From the NCBI RefSeq assembly GCF_016612865.1, contig NZ_JAENZZ010000002.1, positions 1,736,001 through 1,800,000 of the forward strand: 64,000 nucleotides of DNA, given 5' to 3'. Positions 25,991 to 34,711 of this stretch are shown in pieces. The DNA is from Blastococcus sp. TML/M2B (GTDB lineage Bacteria > Actinomycetota > Actinomycetes > Mycobacteriales > Geodermatophilaceae). The notes under the pieces are model-generated. The model made no database searches and was not told where the DNA came from. It saw nothing but the letters and a program-made list of their open reading frames with translations. Position numbers and translations under genes: made by a program. Numbering within the stretch: the first letter of the stretch is position 1; the number at the start of each line of letters is the position of its first letter.

Positions 25991-26668
25991 GTGCCCACAG
26001 CCCGCGAGCGCGTCCGCGCCGAGGTGACCGCCGAGATCACCGCCGCTGCCCGTCGCCAGCTCGCCGAGGTCGGGGCGGCCGCGCTGTCGCTGCGCGCGGT
26101 GGCCCGGGAGGTGGGGATGGTGTCGTCCGCGGTGTACCGGTACTTCCCCAGCCGTGACGACCTGCTGACCCGGCTGATCCTCGAGGGCTACGACGCCCTG
26201 GGCGAGGCCGCGGAGGCGGCCGACGCCCCCGCCGACCCGCCCCGGGAGCGCTGGCTGGCCGTCTGCCGGGCCGTGCGGGCGTGGGCCCTGGCGCACCCGC
26301 ACGAGTACGCGCTGCTCTACGGCTCCCCCGTGCCCGGCTACTCCGCACCGCCGGACACCGTCCCGGCCGCGGCGCGGGTCGGCATCGCACTCGGCGGGAT
26401 CCTGCGCGCCGCCGCCTTCTCCGGCGCCCTGCCCCCCGGCACCGGCGGCCGCGACCCCGCGCTGGTGAGCGATGAGACGGCGGCCGTCCTCGGTGGCGAC
26501 CACCCGTCGATCGACGACGCCGTCCGCGTGCGCGCCCTGCTCGCGTGGAGCTCGCTGTTCGGCACGATCAGCTTCGAGCTGTTCGGCCACCTGGTCGGCT
26601 CGGTCCAGGACGGCGACCGCTACTTCGACCGCGCCATGACCGAGCTCGCCGCGCTCCTCGGACTCTGA
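25991..26668 (+). CDS. TetR-family transcriptional regulator
   Basis: 225 aa. The N-terminal HTH (ARRQLAEVGAAALSLRAVAREVGMVSSAVYRYFPSRDDLLTRLI, residues about 15-60) is clear. The larger C-terminal domain resembles TetR_C_13/WHG-type ligand domains (HEYALLYGSPVPGYSAP). Ligand unknown. GTG start is chosen because VPTARERVRAEVTAEI leads directly into helix 1. Two palindromic operators lie just upstream, shared with a divergent oxidoreductase. The TGA at 26668 is directly followed by the next start. Confidence 0.88.
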   Translation: MPTARERVRAEVTAEITAAARRQLAEVGAAALSLRAVAREVGMVSSAVYRYFPSRDDLLTRLILEGYDALGEAAEAADAPADPPRERWLAVCRAVRAWALAHPHEYALLYGSPVPGYSAPPDTVPAAARVGIALGGILRAAAFSGALPPGTGGRDPALVSDETAAVLGGDHPSIDDAVRVRALLAWSSLFGTISFELFGHLVGSVQDGDRYFDRAMTELAALLGL

Positions 26669-27394
26669 GTGCCGTTCACCCCCAGCCACGCGGCGGCCGC
26701 GCTGCCGTTCCTGCGCACGCCGCTGCCCGTCTCCGCGCTCGTCGCGGGCACGGTGGCACCCGACCTGCCCTTCTACCTGCCGTTCGCGCTGCCCTGGCCG
26801 ACGCACACCGCGACCGCCGTCGTCACCACGGACGTGCTCATCGGGCTGGCCGCGTGGGCGCTGTGGCACGGGCTGCTGGCCGCACCCGCGGTGCGCGCCG
26901 CGCCGGCCGCGCTGCGCGCCCGGGTGGCCGGCGTCCCCGTCGGGCTGCGCAGCCGGCTCGCGTCACCGTCGCGCGGCGCCTGGACGCTGCTCGCACTCGC
27001 CGTCGGCGCCGCCACCCACGTGCTGTGGGACGAGTTCACCCATGCCCGGCGCTGGGGTCCGGAGACGTTCCCCGTGCTCGCCGAGCAGTGGGGGGCGATG
27101 CCCGGCTACCGGTGGCTGCAGTACGCGACGAGCGTGCTGGGCGGGCTGGTGCTGCTCGCCTGGGCAGTGCGCTGGTGGCGCCGGACGCCGGCCCGGACGA
27201 CCCCTCCGCCCGGACGCCGGTGGCCCTGGGTGCTGCTGGGCACGGTCGGCGTCGTCGTCGGCGCGGTGGCCGCGGTGCCGGCCGGCGATCTCGGCGAGGC
27301 GATCTACGACGCCGCGACGTGGGGCGGCGGCACCGCCCTGGCCGCCGCCGCCGTGCTCGCCGCCGTCTGGCAGGTGCGGCACCGCACCCGGTGA
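26669..27394 (+). CDS. DUF4184 family membrane protein
   Basis: 241 aa. The N-terminal MPFTPSHAAAALPFL (here with GTG) and GTVAPDLPFYLPF are diagnostic of DUF4184. Further blocks are THVLWDEFTHARRWG and several transmembrane segments (LIGLAAWALWHGLLA, LGGLVLLAWAVRWW, VLLGTVGVVVGAVAAV). The conserved His/Asp/Glu set (H7, D30-type, HxxxDExTH) hints at a metal site as in the distantly related YdjM phospholipase-like family. It begins immediately after the tetR stop, so it is probably co-transcribed with it. Confidence 0.8.
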   Translation: MPFTPSHAAAALPFLRTPLPVSALVAGTVAPDLPFYLPFALPWPTHTATAVVTTDVLIGLAAWALWHGLLAAPAVRAAPAALRARVAGVPVGLRSRLASPSRGAWTLLALAVGAATHVLWDEFTHARRWGPETFPVLAEQWGAMPGYRWLQYATSVLGGLVLLAWAVRWWRRTPARTTPPPGRRWPWVLLGTVGVVVGAVAAVPAGDLGEAIYDAATWGGGTALAAAAVLAAVWQVRHRTR

Positions 27395-27491
27395 CCGGGG
27401 GTGAGCTGCCGGGCGGCCACCTAGACTGCGTGCGAGCGGACCAGCGATCGCCGGGCACCGCTGTGGCACGGCCCGGACGACGGAGGTGCGC

Positions 27492-28733
27492 GTGCGATCG
27501 CCCGAGGAGGAGCTCGCACGCGCGCTCGCCCGGTACGAATGGGTGCTGGCCAACGTCGCCGACGGCATCTACGGCCTCGACGTCGAGGGGCGGGTCGAGT
27601 TCGTCAACCCCGCCGCGGTGCGCCTCACCGGCTACCCGTCCGCCGAGCAGCGCGGCCTCGACCAGCACGCCCTGCTGCACCACTCCCGTCCCGACGGCTC
27701 CGCGTACGCGCGCGAGGAGTGCCCCGTCTGGCAGGCCATGCGCAGCGGCCGCACCGTGCTGGCCGACGACGAGGTGTTCTGGCGCAAGGACGGCGTCCCG
27801 GTGCCCGTCGAGCTGATCGCCGTCCCGACGGTGGAGGACGGCGAGGTCACCGGCGTCATCGTGTCCTTCCGCGACCTCAGCGAGCGGCGGGCGGCCGAGG
27901 CGCAGGCCGCCGAGCTGGACCGGCTGGCCCGCGAGGCGGCGTCGTCCCGGGCGCTCGCCGACCGGCTGCAGCAGGCGCTGCTCACCCCGCCGCCCGAGCC
28001 CGACCACCTGCACGTCGTCGTCCGCTACCTGCCGGCCGGCCTCCAGTCGCAGGTCGGCGGCGACTGGTACGACGCCTTCCTCCAGCCCGACGGCGCCACG
28101 ATGCTCGCGATCGGCGACGTCGTGGGGCACGGGAGCAGCGCCGCGGCCGCGATGGGCCAGCTCCGCGGCACCCTGCGCGCGCTGGCCTACGACAACGAGG
28201 AGACCCCGGCCGCGACGCTGCAGCGCACGGACCGGACCGCGACCGGGCTGGCGGTCTCGACCGTGGCGACGGCGATCCTCGCCCGCATCGAGCGGCACCC
28301 CGACGTGCCGGTGACCGGACGCCGGGTGGTGCGCTGGAGCAACGCCGGGCACGTCCCGCCGCTGCTGCTCGCTCCCGACGGCAGCTCGCGGGTGCTGGAG
28401 ACGCCTCCGGACCTGATGCTGGGCGTCGAGCCGTCCGTCCCACGGCACGACCACACCGTCGAGCTCGACTCCGACCACACGCTGCTGCTGGTCACCGACG
28501 GCCTGGTCGAGCGGCGCGGCTCCGACCTCGACGAGGGCATGGCCCGCCTGCAGGACGCACTGCACGACCTGGGCCGGACGCCGCTGCCCGAGCTGCTGGA
28601 CACGGTCCTCGACCGGCTCGTTCCCCGGGCCGGCGAGGACGACGTCGCCGTGGTGGCCGTGCGGGCCTACCCCGAGGACCGGCCGCGGCCGGCCGAGGCG
28701 GGCCCGACGGTGCTACCGCCCGGCCTCGCCTGA
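27492..28733 (+). CDS. PAS-domain SpoIIE/PP2C-type serine phosphatase
   Basis: 413 aa. A PAS domain (YEWVLANVADGIYGLDVEGRVEFVNPAAVRLTGYP, ending with GEVTGVIVSFRDLSERR) spans residues about 12-130. A short coiled linker (AEAQAAELDRLAREA) leads to the PP2C/SpoIIE domain with VGGDWYDAF, LAIGDVVGHGSSAAAAMGQLRGTLRALA and LLLVTDGLVERRG (metal-binding Asp residues). Such proteins dephosphorylate anti-anti-sigma factors in general stress signalling. The GTG at 27492 has GGAGG 5 nt upstream; a GTG two codons earlier lies on the SD itself. TAGACT at 27422-27427 is a possible -10. Confidence 0.88.
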   Translation: MRSPEEELARALARYEWVLANVADGIYGLDVEGRVEFVNPAAVRLTGYPSAEQRGLDQHALLHHSRPDGSAYAREECPVWQAMRSGRTVLADDEVFWRKDGVPVPVELIAVPTVEDGEVTGVIVSFRDLSERRAAEAQAAELDRLAREAASSRALADRLQQALLTPPPEPDHLHVVVRYLPAGLQSQVGGDWYDAFLQPDGATMLAIGDVVGHGSSAAAAMGQLRGTLRALAYDNEETPAATLQRTDRTATGLAVSTVATAILARIERHPDVPVTGRRVVRWSNAGHVPPLLLAPDGSSRVLETPPDLMLGVEPSVPRHDHTVELDSDHTLLLVTDGLVERRGSDLDEGMARLQDALHDLGRTPLPELLDTVLDRLVPRAGEDDVAVVAVRAYPEDRPRPAEAGPTVLPPGLA

Positions 28734-28776
28734 ACGCGGCAGCGCCCGCCCCGGCCGGAGCCGGAACGGGCGCACC

Positions 28777-28815
28777 GCCGCCCGAGCGGGCGGCCCCCTT
28801 CAGGGCCCCGCCCTG
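28777..28815. terminator. GC-rich hairpins between convergent genes
   Basis: GCCGCCCG/CGGGCGGC (28777-28794, 2-nt loop) is followed by CAGGGC/GCCCTG (28801-28815). They lie between the phosphatase stop and the DUF1416 stop and may end both transcripts. Confidence 0.55.
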
Positions 28816-28850
28816 AGCGTGCGAAGGGCGGGGGGAAGGGGGTCCTTCTA

Positions 28851-29144
28851 CTACTCGATGACGATCGTCGTCTCGTTCAGGCCGACCTCGGCGTCGATGG
28901 TCCGCTCACCCTTGCCGACGGCGGCGAGGGAGCGGACCTTCCAGGTGCCGGGGGCGGCGAAGAACCGGAACTCGCCCTCGGGGCTGGTCACCACCTCGGC
29001 GGTGAACTCGTCGGTGCCGTCCAGCAGCCGGACGTAGGCGCCGGCGACGGGCGCGCCGTCGTGCCAGACCTGGCCCTGGATGACGGTCTGCGTGCTCAGG
29101 TCGATGCCGGCGAGGGCACCACCCTGCTTCGGGGCTCCGCACAT
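28851..29144 (-). CDS. sseC: DUF1416 family protein (SseC)
   Basis: 97 aa. MCGAPKQGGALAGIDLSTQTVIQGQV and the following prealbumin-like strands (VAGAYVRLLDGTDEFTAEVVTSPEGEFRFFAAPG) match actinobacterial DUF1416, which follows thiosulfate sulfurtransferase genes as SseC in mycobacteria. The fold is carboxypeptidase-regulatory-like. The N-terminal Cys in MCG is conserved. The role is presumed in sulfur metabolism by linkage. It ends the minus-strand DUF4395-sseA-sseC unit, with 8 bp to sseA. Confidence 0.9.
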   Translation of the reverse strand: MCGAPKQGGALAGIDLSTQTVIQGQVWHDGAPVAGAYVRLLDGTDEFTAEVVTSPEGEFRFFAAPGTWKVRSLAAVGKGERTIDAEVGLNETTIVIE

Positions 29145-29152
29145 GGGTCAGC

Positions 29153-29980
29153 TCACTTCTCGATCGGGACGCCGACGAGCGAGCCGTACTCGACCCAGCT
29201 GCCGTCGTAGTTCTTGACGTTCTTCTTGCCGAGCAGCTCGCTGAGCACGAACCAGGTGTGGCTCGAGCGCTCGCCGATCCGGCAGTAGGCGATGGTCTCG
29301 CGGCTGTCGTCGAAGCCCTGCTCGCCGTAGAGGGCGGCCAGCTGCTCGTCGGACTTGAAGGTGCCGTCCTCGTTCGCGGCCTTGCTCCACGGGATGTTGA
29401 TCGCCGTCGGCACGTGGCCGGCGCGCTGCGACTGCTCCTGCGGCAGGTGCGCGGGGGCGAGGATCTTGCCGGAGAACTCGTCGGGCGAGCGCACGTCGAC
29501 CAGGTTCTTGCTGCCGATCGCGGCGACGACCTCGTCGCGGAACGCGCGGATGGAGAGGTCGGGCTCGCTCGCCACGTACTGCGTGGCGGGGCGCGAGACG
29601 GCGTCCTTGGACAGCGGGCGGCCGTCCAGCTCCCACTTCTTGCGGCCACCGTCCATGAGCTTGACGTCGCGGTGGCCGTAGATCTTGAAGTACCAGTAGG
29701 CGTAGGCGGCGAACCAGTTGTTGTTGCCGCCGTAGAGCACCACGGTGTCGTCGTTGCCGATGCCGCGGGAGGACAGCAGCGCCTCGAAGGCGGTCTTGTC
29801 GAGGTAGTCGCGGCGCAGCGGGTCCTGCAGGTCCTGCTTCCAGTCCAGCTTGACGGCGCCCTCGAGGTGGCCGCCGTCGTAGGCGCTGGTGTCCTCGTCG
29901 ACCTCGACGAAGACGATGCCGGGGGTGCCCAGGTTCTCCTGGGCCCAGTCGACGGAGACGAGCACGTCGGTACGGCTCAT
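29153..29980 (-). CDS. sseA: Thiosulfate sulfurtransferase (rhodanese) SseA/CysA type
   Basis: 275 aa with two rhodanese domains. The N-terminal inactive domain has VFVEVDEDTSAYDGGHLEGAVKLDW. The C-terminal active one has LVDVRSPDEFSGKI and the active-site loop CRIGERSSHTWFVL, with catalytic Cys in YCRIGERS. It transfers sulfane sulfur from thiosulfate to cyanide or thiols and probably supports cysteine or Fe-S metabolism. The ATG has GGGAGC upstream. It lies downstream of a cysteine-type leader peptide, so expression is likely linked to cysteine supply, as for the M. tuberculosis cysA2-sseC2 operon. Confidence 0.93.
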   Translation of the reverse strand: MSRTDVLVSVDWAQENLGTPGIVFVEVDEDTSAYDGGHLEGAVKLDWKQDLQDPLRRDYLDKTAFEALLSSRGIGNDDTVVLYGGNNNWFAAYAYWYFKIYGHRDVKLMDGGRKKWELDGRPLSKDAVSRPATQYVASEPDLSIRAFRDEVVAAIGSKNLVDVRSPDEFSGKILAPAHLPQEQSQRAGHVPTAINIPWSKAANEDGTFKSDEQLAALYGEQGFDDSRETIAYCRIGERSSHTWFVLSELLGKKNVKNYDGSWVEYGSLVGVPIEK

Positions 29981-30044
29981 GGTGTAGCTCCCTGTGGTCG
30001 GTCGTGCATGGTCTGGATGTCGTGCATGGTCTGGATCAGGTCGG

Positions 30045-30479
30045 TCAGGCGGTGCGGGCGGGCAGCACCCGCCGGGCGGTGAGGTACAGCTCGCAGCCCA
30101 GGCAGAACCCGGTGGCCGCGTTGAGCAGGGCCGCCACGAGCGCGACGCCGGTGGCGACGGCGCCGAGCACGGGGACGCCGGCGAGGTAGCCGGCGGCGCC
30201 GACGACGGTGAACAGCAGGCCGACGAGCTGGGCGAAGCGCGGCGGCGCCTCGGGCTCGCGCTCCCGCACCGGCCCCAGCCGCGGGGCGACGAGGGTGCGG
30301 AAGAGCAGGCCGTAGGGGGAGAACCGCAGGCCGGCCAGCGCACCGGCGGCGAAGACCAGCGCCTGGACGGCGACCAGCCAGCCGCTGCCGGTGAGCAGCG
30401 CGACGGCGAGGACGACCGAGGTGAGCGCCGCGGCGAAGCGGGGCGCGCGCACGTCGATCAGCGCGGAGGGTGCAGTCAT
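30045..30479 (-). CDS. DUF4395 family membrane protein
   Basis: 144 aa with four hydrophobic segments (LTSVVLAVALLTGSGWLVAVQALVF, LVGLLFTVVGAAGYLAGVPVLGAVATGVALVAALL and others). DVRAPRFAAALTSVVLA, RFSPYGLLFRTLVAPRLGP and GFCLGCELYL are typical of DUF4395. The C-terminal C-x2-C recalls thioredoxin-linked membrane proteins. It begins 58 bp after the leader peptide stop and precedes sseA, so it is in the same sulfur operon. Confidence 0.85.
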   Translation of the reverse strand: MTAPSALIDVRAPRFAAALTSVVLAVALLTGSGWLVAVQALVFAAGALAGLRFSPYGLLFRTLVAPRLGPVREREPEAPPRFAQLVGLLFTVVGAAGYLAGVPVLGAVATGVALVAALLNAATGFCLGCELYLTARRVLPARTA

Positions 30480-30537
30480 TGCGGGAGAGGACCTCAGAAC
30501 GGCGGACAGGGCGCGTCTGGTCGGTCGGGTGCCGACC

Positions 30538-30612
30538 TCAGGAGGTCGGACAGAGGCAGCTGCCCAGGCGGCACAGGTCCACTGTGCGGCGCGAGGTCAG
30601 CAGGATGCCCAC
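30538..30612 (-). CDS. Cysteine-type regulatory leader peptide (24 aa)
   Basis: Short ORF with LTSRRTVDLCRLGSCLC, matching the actinobacterial leader peptides annotated ahead of sulfur genes (consensus LTSRRHVDLCR). Cys at positions 14, 19 and 21 would make ribosomes stall when Cys-tRNA is low. The GTG at 30612 is preceded by minus-strand TACCCT (30619-30624) at 6 nt, so the mRNA is probably leaderless and begins with this ORF. The genes under control are DUF4395, sseA and sseC. In mycobacteria the analogous ORF upstream of cysA2 gives cysteine-responsive attenuation; mechanism here is inference. Confidence 0.8.
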   Translation of the reverse strand: MGILLTSRRTVDLCRLGSCLCPTS

Positions 30613-30629
30613 GGCGCGAGGGTAGCGGA

Positions 30630-31073
30630 TCACCGCGACACCCCCGCGTGCGCGTCCACGAGGGCGGTCAGCTCCTCGGCGCGCGGGGCGCCGCTGCTGC
30701 GCCCGACGAGGGCCCCGGAGCGGTCGAGGTAGAACAGCGTCGGCGTGCGCCGGACGTCGAGCGCGCGCACCTCGTCGAGGTGGCTCTCGGCGTCGACCTG
30801 GACCACGGCCAGGCCCGGCCGGGTGGTCTGCAGCTGGGCCAGCCGTGCCTTGGTCGCCCGGCACGGGCCGCAGAACGCGGTCGAGAACTGGACGACGGTG
30901 AGGTCGGCGTCCCCGGGGCGCACCCCGAGCCGCTCGAACGCCGCGGTTCCCGCGTCCACCTCGTCCTCCTCCCGGACCGGCCGGAGCGCGCCGTCGCGCG
31001 TGCGCTGCCACCACGCCGCGAGCGCCGCCGCGGCCAGCGCGACGGCGAGGACGACGATCCCGATCGTGCTCAT
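30630..31073 (-). CDS. Membrane-anchored thioredoxin-fold protein (ThiX-like)
   Basis: 147 aa. An N-terminal helix (IGIVVLAVALAAAALAAWW, residues 4-22) anchors it. The thioredoxin fold follows with the active site FCGPCRATK and cis-Pro in RRTPTLFYLDRSG. Position matches Rv0816c (thiX) near cysA2-sseC2. A role in disulfide exchange linked to the sulfur operon is likely. It sits just upstream of the leader peptide promoter. Confidence 0.88.
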   Translation of the reverse strand: MSTIGIVVLAVALAAAALAAWWQRTRDGALRPVREEDEVDAGTAAFERLGVRPGDADLTVVQFSTAFCGPCRATKARLAQLQTTRPGLAVVQVDAESHLDEVRALDVRRTPTLFYLDRSGALVGRSSGAPRAEELTALVDAHAGVSR

Positions 31074-31103
31074 CGACGGGCGTAACCCGATCGATCCGGT
31101 CGG

Positions 31104-31796
31104 CTATTCCGCCCGCAGCACGGCGTCGTCGGCCTCGACGCGCACCTGGACCCCGTCCGCTCCCGGCGCGACACCGGTCAGCCGCAGGCCGAAGGGCAGC
31201 TCGGGCAGGGTGTAGCGCAGGTCCAGCAGGTCGCTCACCCGCCCGACGAGGAAGGACGGGATCTCGACGCCGGCCCCCGCCGCCCGCTCGACGTCGACGA
31301 CGAGCTCGTCACCCTCGAGCGTCACGGTGCCGGCGGCGCTGACCGGCAGCGTGTAGCCCAGCAGCTCCACGGTGCGGCTGATCCGCAGGCCGTCGCCCTC
31401 CGGGCTGAGCGTGGCGTCGCCGCCGAGCTCCTGGGCCAGCAGGTCGTAGGCGAGCGTCGCGCGGCCGTCGATGCGGTCCACCGGCAACTCGCTCACGTCA
31501 CCGGACAGCGCGTCGGACAGCGGGACGCGGATCCCGCGCAGGACGGTGTCGACCGGGACCTCGCCGGCCTGCCCGGGCTGGGCGGCGGTCAGCGAGATGC
31601 GCACGTCGTGGTACCGCCCGCCGGCGGCCTGGGTCAGGAACGGGAACCCCCGGATGTCGACCTCCGGCTCGCCGGTCACCTGCTCCTGGGCGGCCAGCTC
31701 GTCGGCGACCGTGCCCTCGGCGACCCGTACCGCGACCCGGTCGGCCACCAGCGCGATGCCGGCCAGCAGCAGCAGCCCCACGAGCAGCGCCCTCAC
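31104..31796 (-). CDS. lmeA: DUF2993 lipid-binding protein, LmeA-like
   Basis: 230 aa. A Sec-type signal or anchor ([20 protein letters not shown]) precedes a TULIP-like DUF2993 domain with [22 protein letters not shown], the most conserved stretch. In mycobacteria, LmeA (Rv0817c) is a periplasmic phospholipid-binding protein supporting lipomannan elongation. The same order relative to thiX and glnR is kept here. Function in this organism, which may lack lipoarabinomannan, is inference. GTG start at 31796; 10 bp after the upstream membrane gene. Confidence 0.82.
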   Translation of the reverse strand: MRALLVGLLLLAGIALVADRVAVRVAEGTVADELAAQEQVTGEPEVDIRGFPFLTQAAGGRYHDVRISLTAAQPGQAGEVPVDTVLRGIRVPLSDALSGDVSELPVDRIDGRATLAYDLLAQELGGDATLSPEGDGLRISRTVELLGYTLPVSAAGTVTLEGDELVVDVERAAGAGVEIPSFLVGRVSDLLDLRYTLPELPFGLRLTGVAPGADGVQVRVEADDAVLRAE

Positions 31797-31806
31797 CGGC
31801 GCCCGC

Positions 31807-32733
31807 TCACAGCGCGGCCTGCAGCGCCAGCGCGACCGGCGCGCAGGCGGCGACGGGGAGGGCCACCTGCACGACCGGGAGCAGCCAGGGGGAGAACTGC
31901 TGCACCTGGGCGTCGGGGGCCTCGTCGTCGGTCCCGCCGTCGGTCCCGGCGTCCGCCTCGTCGGTGGCGTCGGAGGTCGGCCCGGGCGCGGCCCGGGGCA
32001 TGGGCTCGGGAGTCGCCTCGACCACGAGGTAGCTGGCGACCAGCGCGGTCAGCGCCGCGACGCCGCCGATCACCACGCCGTGCACCAGCGCGCGCTCGAC
32101 GTCCAGCGCCTCGCCCGTGCCGGCCGCGAGGACCGCGACCAGGGTGCCCGCGGCGACCGCGAGCACGAGGCCCAGCAGCCCGCGCGGCACGCCGTCGGCC
32201 AGCTGCGGCCGCGGCAGCGCCGCGTCGACGAGGTGGCCGACGACCAGCGCCGCGCCCACGGCCAGCAGTGCGACCAGCGCCCGCTCGGAGCCGGCGTCGG
32301 TGCGGCCCAGCAGGAGCAGCGCGGCCAGCGCGGCGACGGCGACCATCAGCAGCACCGCCCCGGCGAGCGAGGCGACCAGGTCGCTGCGGCGCCGGCGCAG
32401 CATCTGCTGGACGACGACGGCCAGGAAGCCGACGCCGATCACCGCGAGCAGCTCGCCGAGCTCGGGGTCGTCGGGCAGCACGAGGGCGAGGTCGGCGGCG
32501 ACCGCGACCCCCGCGCCCACTGCCAGCGAGCCCGCGAAACCCTGGATGCCGGTGACCAGCACCCAGCACAGCACCAGGCCGAGCTGCAGCACCAGGACGG
32601 CGGCGAGGCGGCCGGTCTGGCCGAGCACCGCGGGCAGCCCCACGAGGAGGGCGACGGCGACCGCCGCGAACGCCGCCGCGGGCAGGTGGTGCCCCCGCGC
32701 GGTCAGGCGGGACGGCGGGGCGGCGGTGCTCAC
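31807..32733 (-). CDS. Polytopic membrane protein of unknown function
   Basis: 308 aa, not recognised. About eight hydrophobic segments alternate with short loops ([77 protein letters not shown] and others). A hydrophilic acidic loop of about 50 residues ([20 protein letters not shown]) precedes the last helix. It is first of a run of minus-strand genes leading to lmeA. GTG start at 32733 has CACCAT 7 nt upstream, a weak leaderless -10 match. Confidence 0.6.
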   Translation of the reverse strand: MSTAAPPSRLTARGHHLPAAAFAAVAVALLVGLPAVLGQTGRLAAVLVLQLGLVLCWVLVTGIQGFAGSLAVGAGVAVAADLALVLPDDPELGELLAVIGVGFLAVVVQQMLRRRRSDLVASLAGAVLLMVAVAALAALLLLGRTDAGSERALVALLAVGAALVVGHLVDAALPRPQLADGVPRGLLGLVLAVAAGTLVAVLAAGTGEALDVERALVHGVVIGGVAALTALVASYLVVEATPEPMPRAAPGPTSDATDEADAGTDGGTDDEAPDAQVQQFSPWLLPVVQVALPVAACAPVALALQAAL

Positions 32734-32901
32734 GCCGTCGATGGTGGCACGCAGCCGGCCCCGGACCGGGTACCGCCGCGGGTGACGTCCCGGCCAGGCG
32801 CTGCCCGCGCCCGGCCGTGTCGGCTATCCTGCGTCCTCACCTCGACAGCGTCGTCGACGGCCGCCACGGCTGCGCGTCGTGGGAACCCTCGAGGAGACGA
32901 C

Positions 32902-33633
32902 ATGCGACTGGTCCTCATGACCTCCGCGCGACAGGCCACGACCGAGGTGCTGCCCGCCCTCGGGCTCCTGGGTCACCAGGTCCACGTGGTCGCCCCCGAG
33001 CTGTCGAGCCTGCTGGACGGCGACTCCGGCGACGTGGTCCTCGTCGACGCGCGTCACGACCTGATCCAGGCCCGCACGCTCTGCGGGCTGCTCTCCTCCA
33101 CCGGCGTGGCCGGCGCGCTGGTCGCCGTCCTCTCCGAGGGCGGCCTGGTGGCGCTCTCCGCCGACTGGGGTGTGGACGACGTCCTGCTCGACACCGCCGG
33201 CCCGGCCGAGGTCGACGCGCGGCTGAAGTGGGCGACCGCCCGCCGGCTCGCCGCCACGACCCCCGCCGACGGCGCCGACAAGGGCGTCACCCAGGCCGGC
33301 GAGCTGGTCATCGACGAGCACAGCTACTCGGCCAAGCTGCGCGGCCGCCCGCTCGACCTGACCTACAAGGAGTTCGAGCTGCTCAAGTACCTGGCGCAGC
33401 ACCCGGGCCGGGTCTTCTCCCGCGCCCAGCTGCTCCAGGAGATCTGGGGCTACGACTACTTCGGGGGCACGCGCACCGTCGACGTCCACGTCCGCCGGCT
33501 GCGCGCCAAGCTCGGCACGGAGCACGAGGCGCTGATCGGCACCGTCCGCAACGTCGGCTACAAGCTCGACCAGCAGGTCGCCGACGCCACCGCCCGCGCG
33601 ACGCAGGCGGAGTCCGACGCCGAGCTGGTCTGA
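32902..33633 (+). CDS. glnR: GlnR-type OmpR-family nitrogen regulator
   Basis: 243 aa. The receiver domain opens [20 protein letters not shown], with [11 protein letters not shown] at the usual phosphoacceptor position but without the full acidic pocket, as in GlnR. The C-terminal winged helix is strong ([54 protein letters not shown]). GlnR activates glnA, amtB and nir genes in actinobacteria. The ATG has GAGGAGACGAC upstream; TATCCT at 32825-32830 is a possible -10. It is followed by mshD, as in Rv0818-Rv0819. Confidence 0.9.
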   Translation: MRLVLMTSARQATTEVLPALGLLGHQVHVVAPELSSLLDGDSGDVVLVDARHDLIQARTLCGLLSSTGVAGALVAVLSEGGLVALSADWGVDDVLLDTAGPAEVDARLKWATARRLAATTPADGADKGVTQAGELVIDEHSYSAKLRGRPLDLTYKEFELLKYLAQHPGRVFSRAQLLQEIWGYDYFGGTRTVDVHVRRLRAKLGTEHEALIGTVRNVGYKLDQQVADATARATQAESDAELV

Positions 33634-33640
33634 CCGCCCG

Positions 33641-34534
33641 ATGAGCTCCGGGCGAGGCGTCGACGTCGACGCCGTCCTCGCGCTGCTGCGTGCCGCCGCC
33701 GCGGCCGACGGCGTCCGGCCGCTGTCGGAGGAGGCCGAGCTGCGGCTCCAGCACGGCACCCCGGGCGGGTCGGACCTGGTGGTGCACGACGACGGCGCCC
33801 TCGCCGGCTACGCCCGCTACGACGACGGAAGCGCCGAGCTGGTGGTGCACCCGGAGCTGCGGCGCCGGGGCCACGGCCGCGCCCTGCTGGGCGAGCTGCT
33901 GGAGCTGGCCGGCGACCGCCCGCTGGACGTCTGGGCGCACGGCGACCTGCCGGGTTCGGCCGAGCTGCTCAGCGCCCACGGGTTCGAGCGCGCCCGCGTG
34001 CTGCTGCAGATGCGCCGCGACCTGGCCGGCACCGACCCCGATCCGCAGCCACGCCTCCCCGGCGACGTCCGCGTGCTGCCCTTCCGCCCCGGCGTCGACG
34101 AGGAGGCGTGGCTGCGGGTCAACGCCCGCGCCTTCGACTGGCACCCCGAGCAGGGCCGGATGACCCGTGCCGACCTCGAGCTGCGGGAGGCCGAGCCGTG
34201 GTTCGACCCCGCCGGCTTCCTCATGGCCTGGCGCGGCGACCCCGACGACGGCGGCACGCTGCTCGGCTCGCACTGGACGAAGGTGCACCCGGCCGGTGAC
34301 GCCGGGCCCGATCCGGTCGGCGAGATCTACGTGCTCGGGGTCGACCCCGACGCACAGGGGCTGCGGCTCGGGGGCGCGCTCACCGATCTCGGGCTGGCGC
34401 ACCTGCACCGGCAGGGCCTGGGCTCGGTGCTCCTCTACGTCGAGGAGGACAACACCGCGGCCGTGCGGCTGTACGAGCGGCGCGGTTTCACCCGCTACGC
34501 CGTCGACGTCTCCTGGCGGCGCACCCCCGCCTGA
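33641..34534 (+). CDS. mshD: Mycothiol synthase MshD
   Basis: 297 aa with two tandem GNAT domains. It acetylates Cys-GlcN-Ins with acetyl-CoA to give mycothiol. The N-terminal domain shows VVHPELRRRGHGRALL; the C-terminal domain shows YVLGVDPDAQGLRLGGALT and the conserved LYVEEDNTAAVRLYERRGF. FDWHPEQGRM is typical of MshD. It begins 8 bp after glnR and probably forms an operon with it. The first pathway gene, mshA, lies at 2.8 kb. Confidence 0.93.
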   Translation: MSSGRGVDVDAVLALLRAAAAADGVRPLSEEAELRLQHGTPGGSDLVVHDDGALAGYARYDDGSAELVVHPELRRRGHGRALLGELLELAGDRPLDVWAHGDLPGSAELLSAHGFERARVLLQMRRDLAGTDPDPQPRLPGDVRVLPFRPGVDEEAWLRVNARAFDWHPEQGRMTRADLELREAEPWFDPAGFLMAWRGDPDDGGTLLGSHWTKVHPAGDAGPDPVGEIYVLGVDPDAQGLRLGGALTDLGLAHLHRQGLGSVLLYVEEDNTAAVRLYERRGFTRYAVDVSWRRTPA

Positions 34535-34541
34535 CGGGCCC

Positions 34542-34651
34542 GTTCACGGCCCGGTGGTGACCTGTCGCACGTGCCGTCGGCAACACCTCCGCGGCCGTTC
34601 ACCTCCCGTTCACCCGGGTCCGGGCCACCGGCCACCTCGGCTTCCTAGCGT
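34542..34651 (+). promoter_or_regulatory. PHO box and promoter region of pstS
   Basis: GTTCACCTCCCGTTCACC (34597-34614) holds two GTTCACC direct repeats 11 bp apart, the layout recognised by PhoP/RegX3-type response regulators in actinobacteria. A further GTTCACG at 34542 lies 55 bp (five 11-bp turns) upstream and may be an extra unit. TAGCGT (34646-34651) is a possible -10. Phosphate-starvation induction of pst is expected. Confidence 0.75.
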
Positions 34652-34711
34652 CCTCCTCGACGGTCCCAGTGCTGCCCGGAAGACGTCCGGGCCATGTCGA
34701 GAGGTTCTTCG

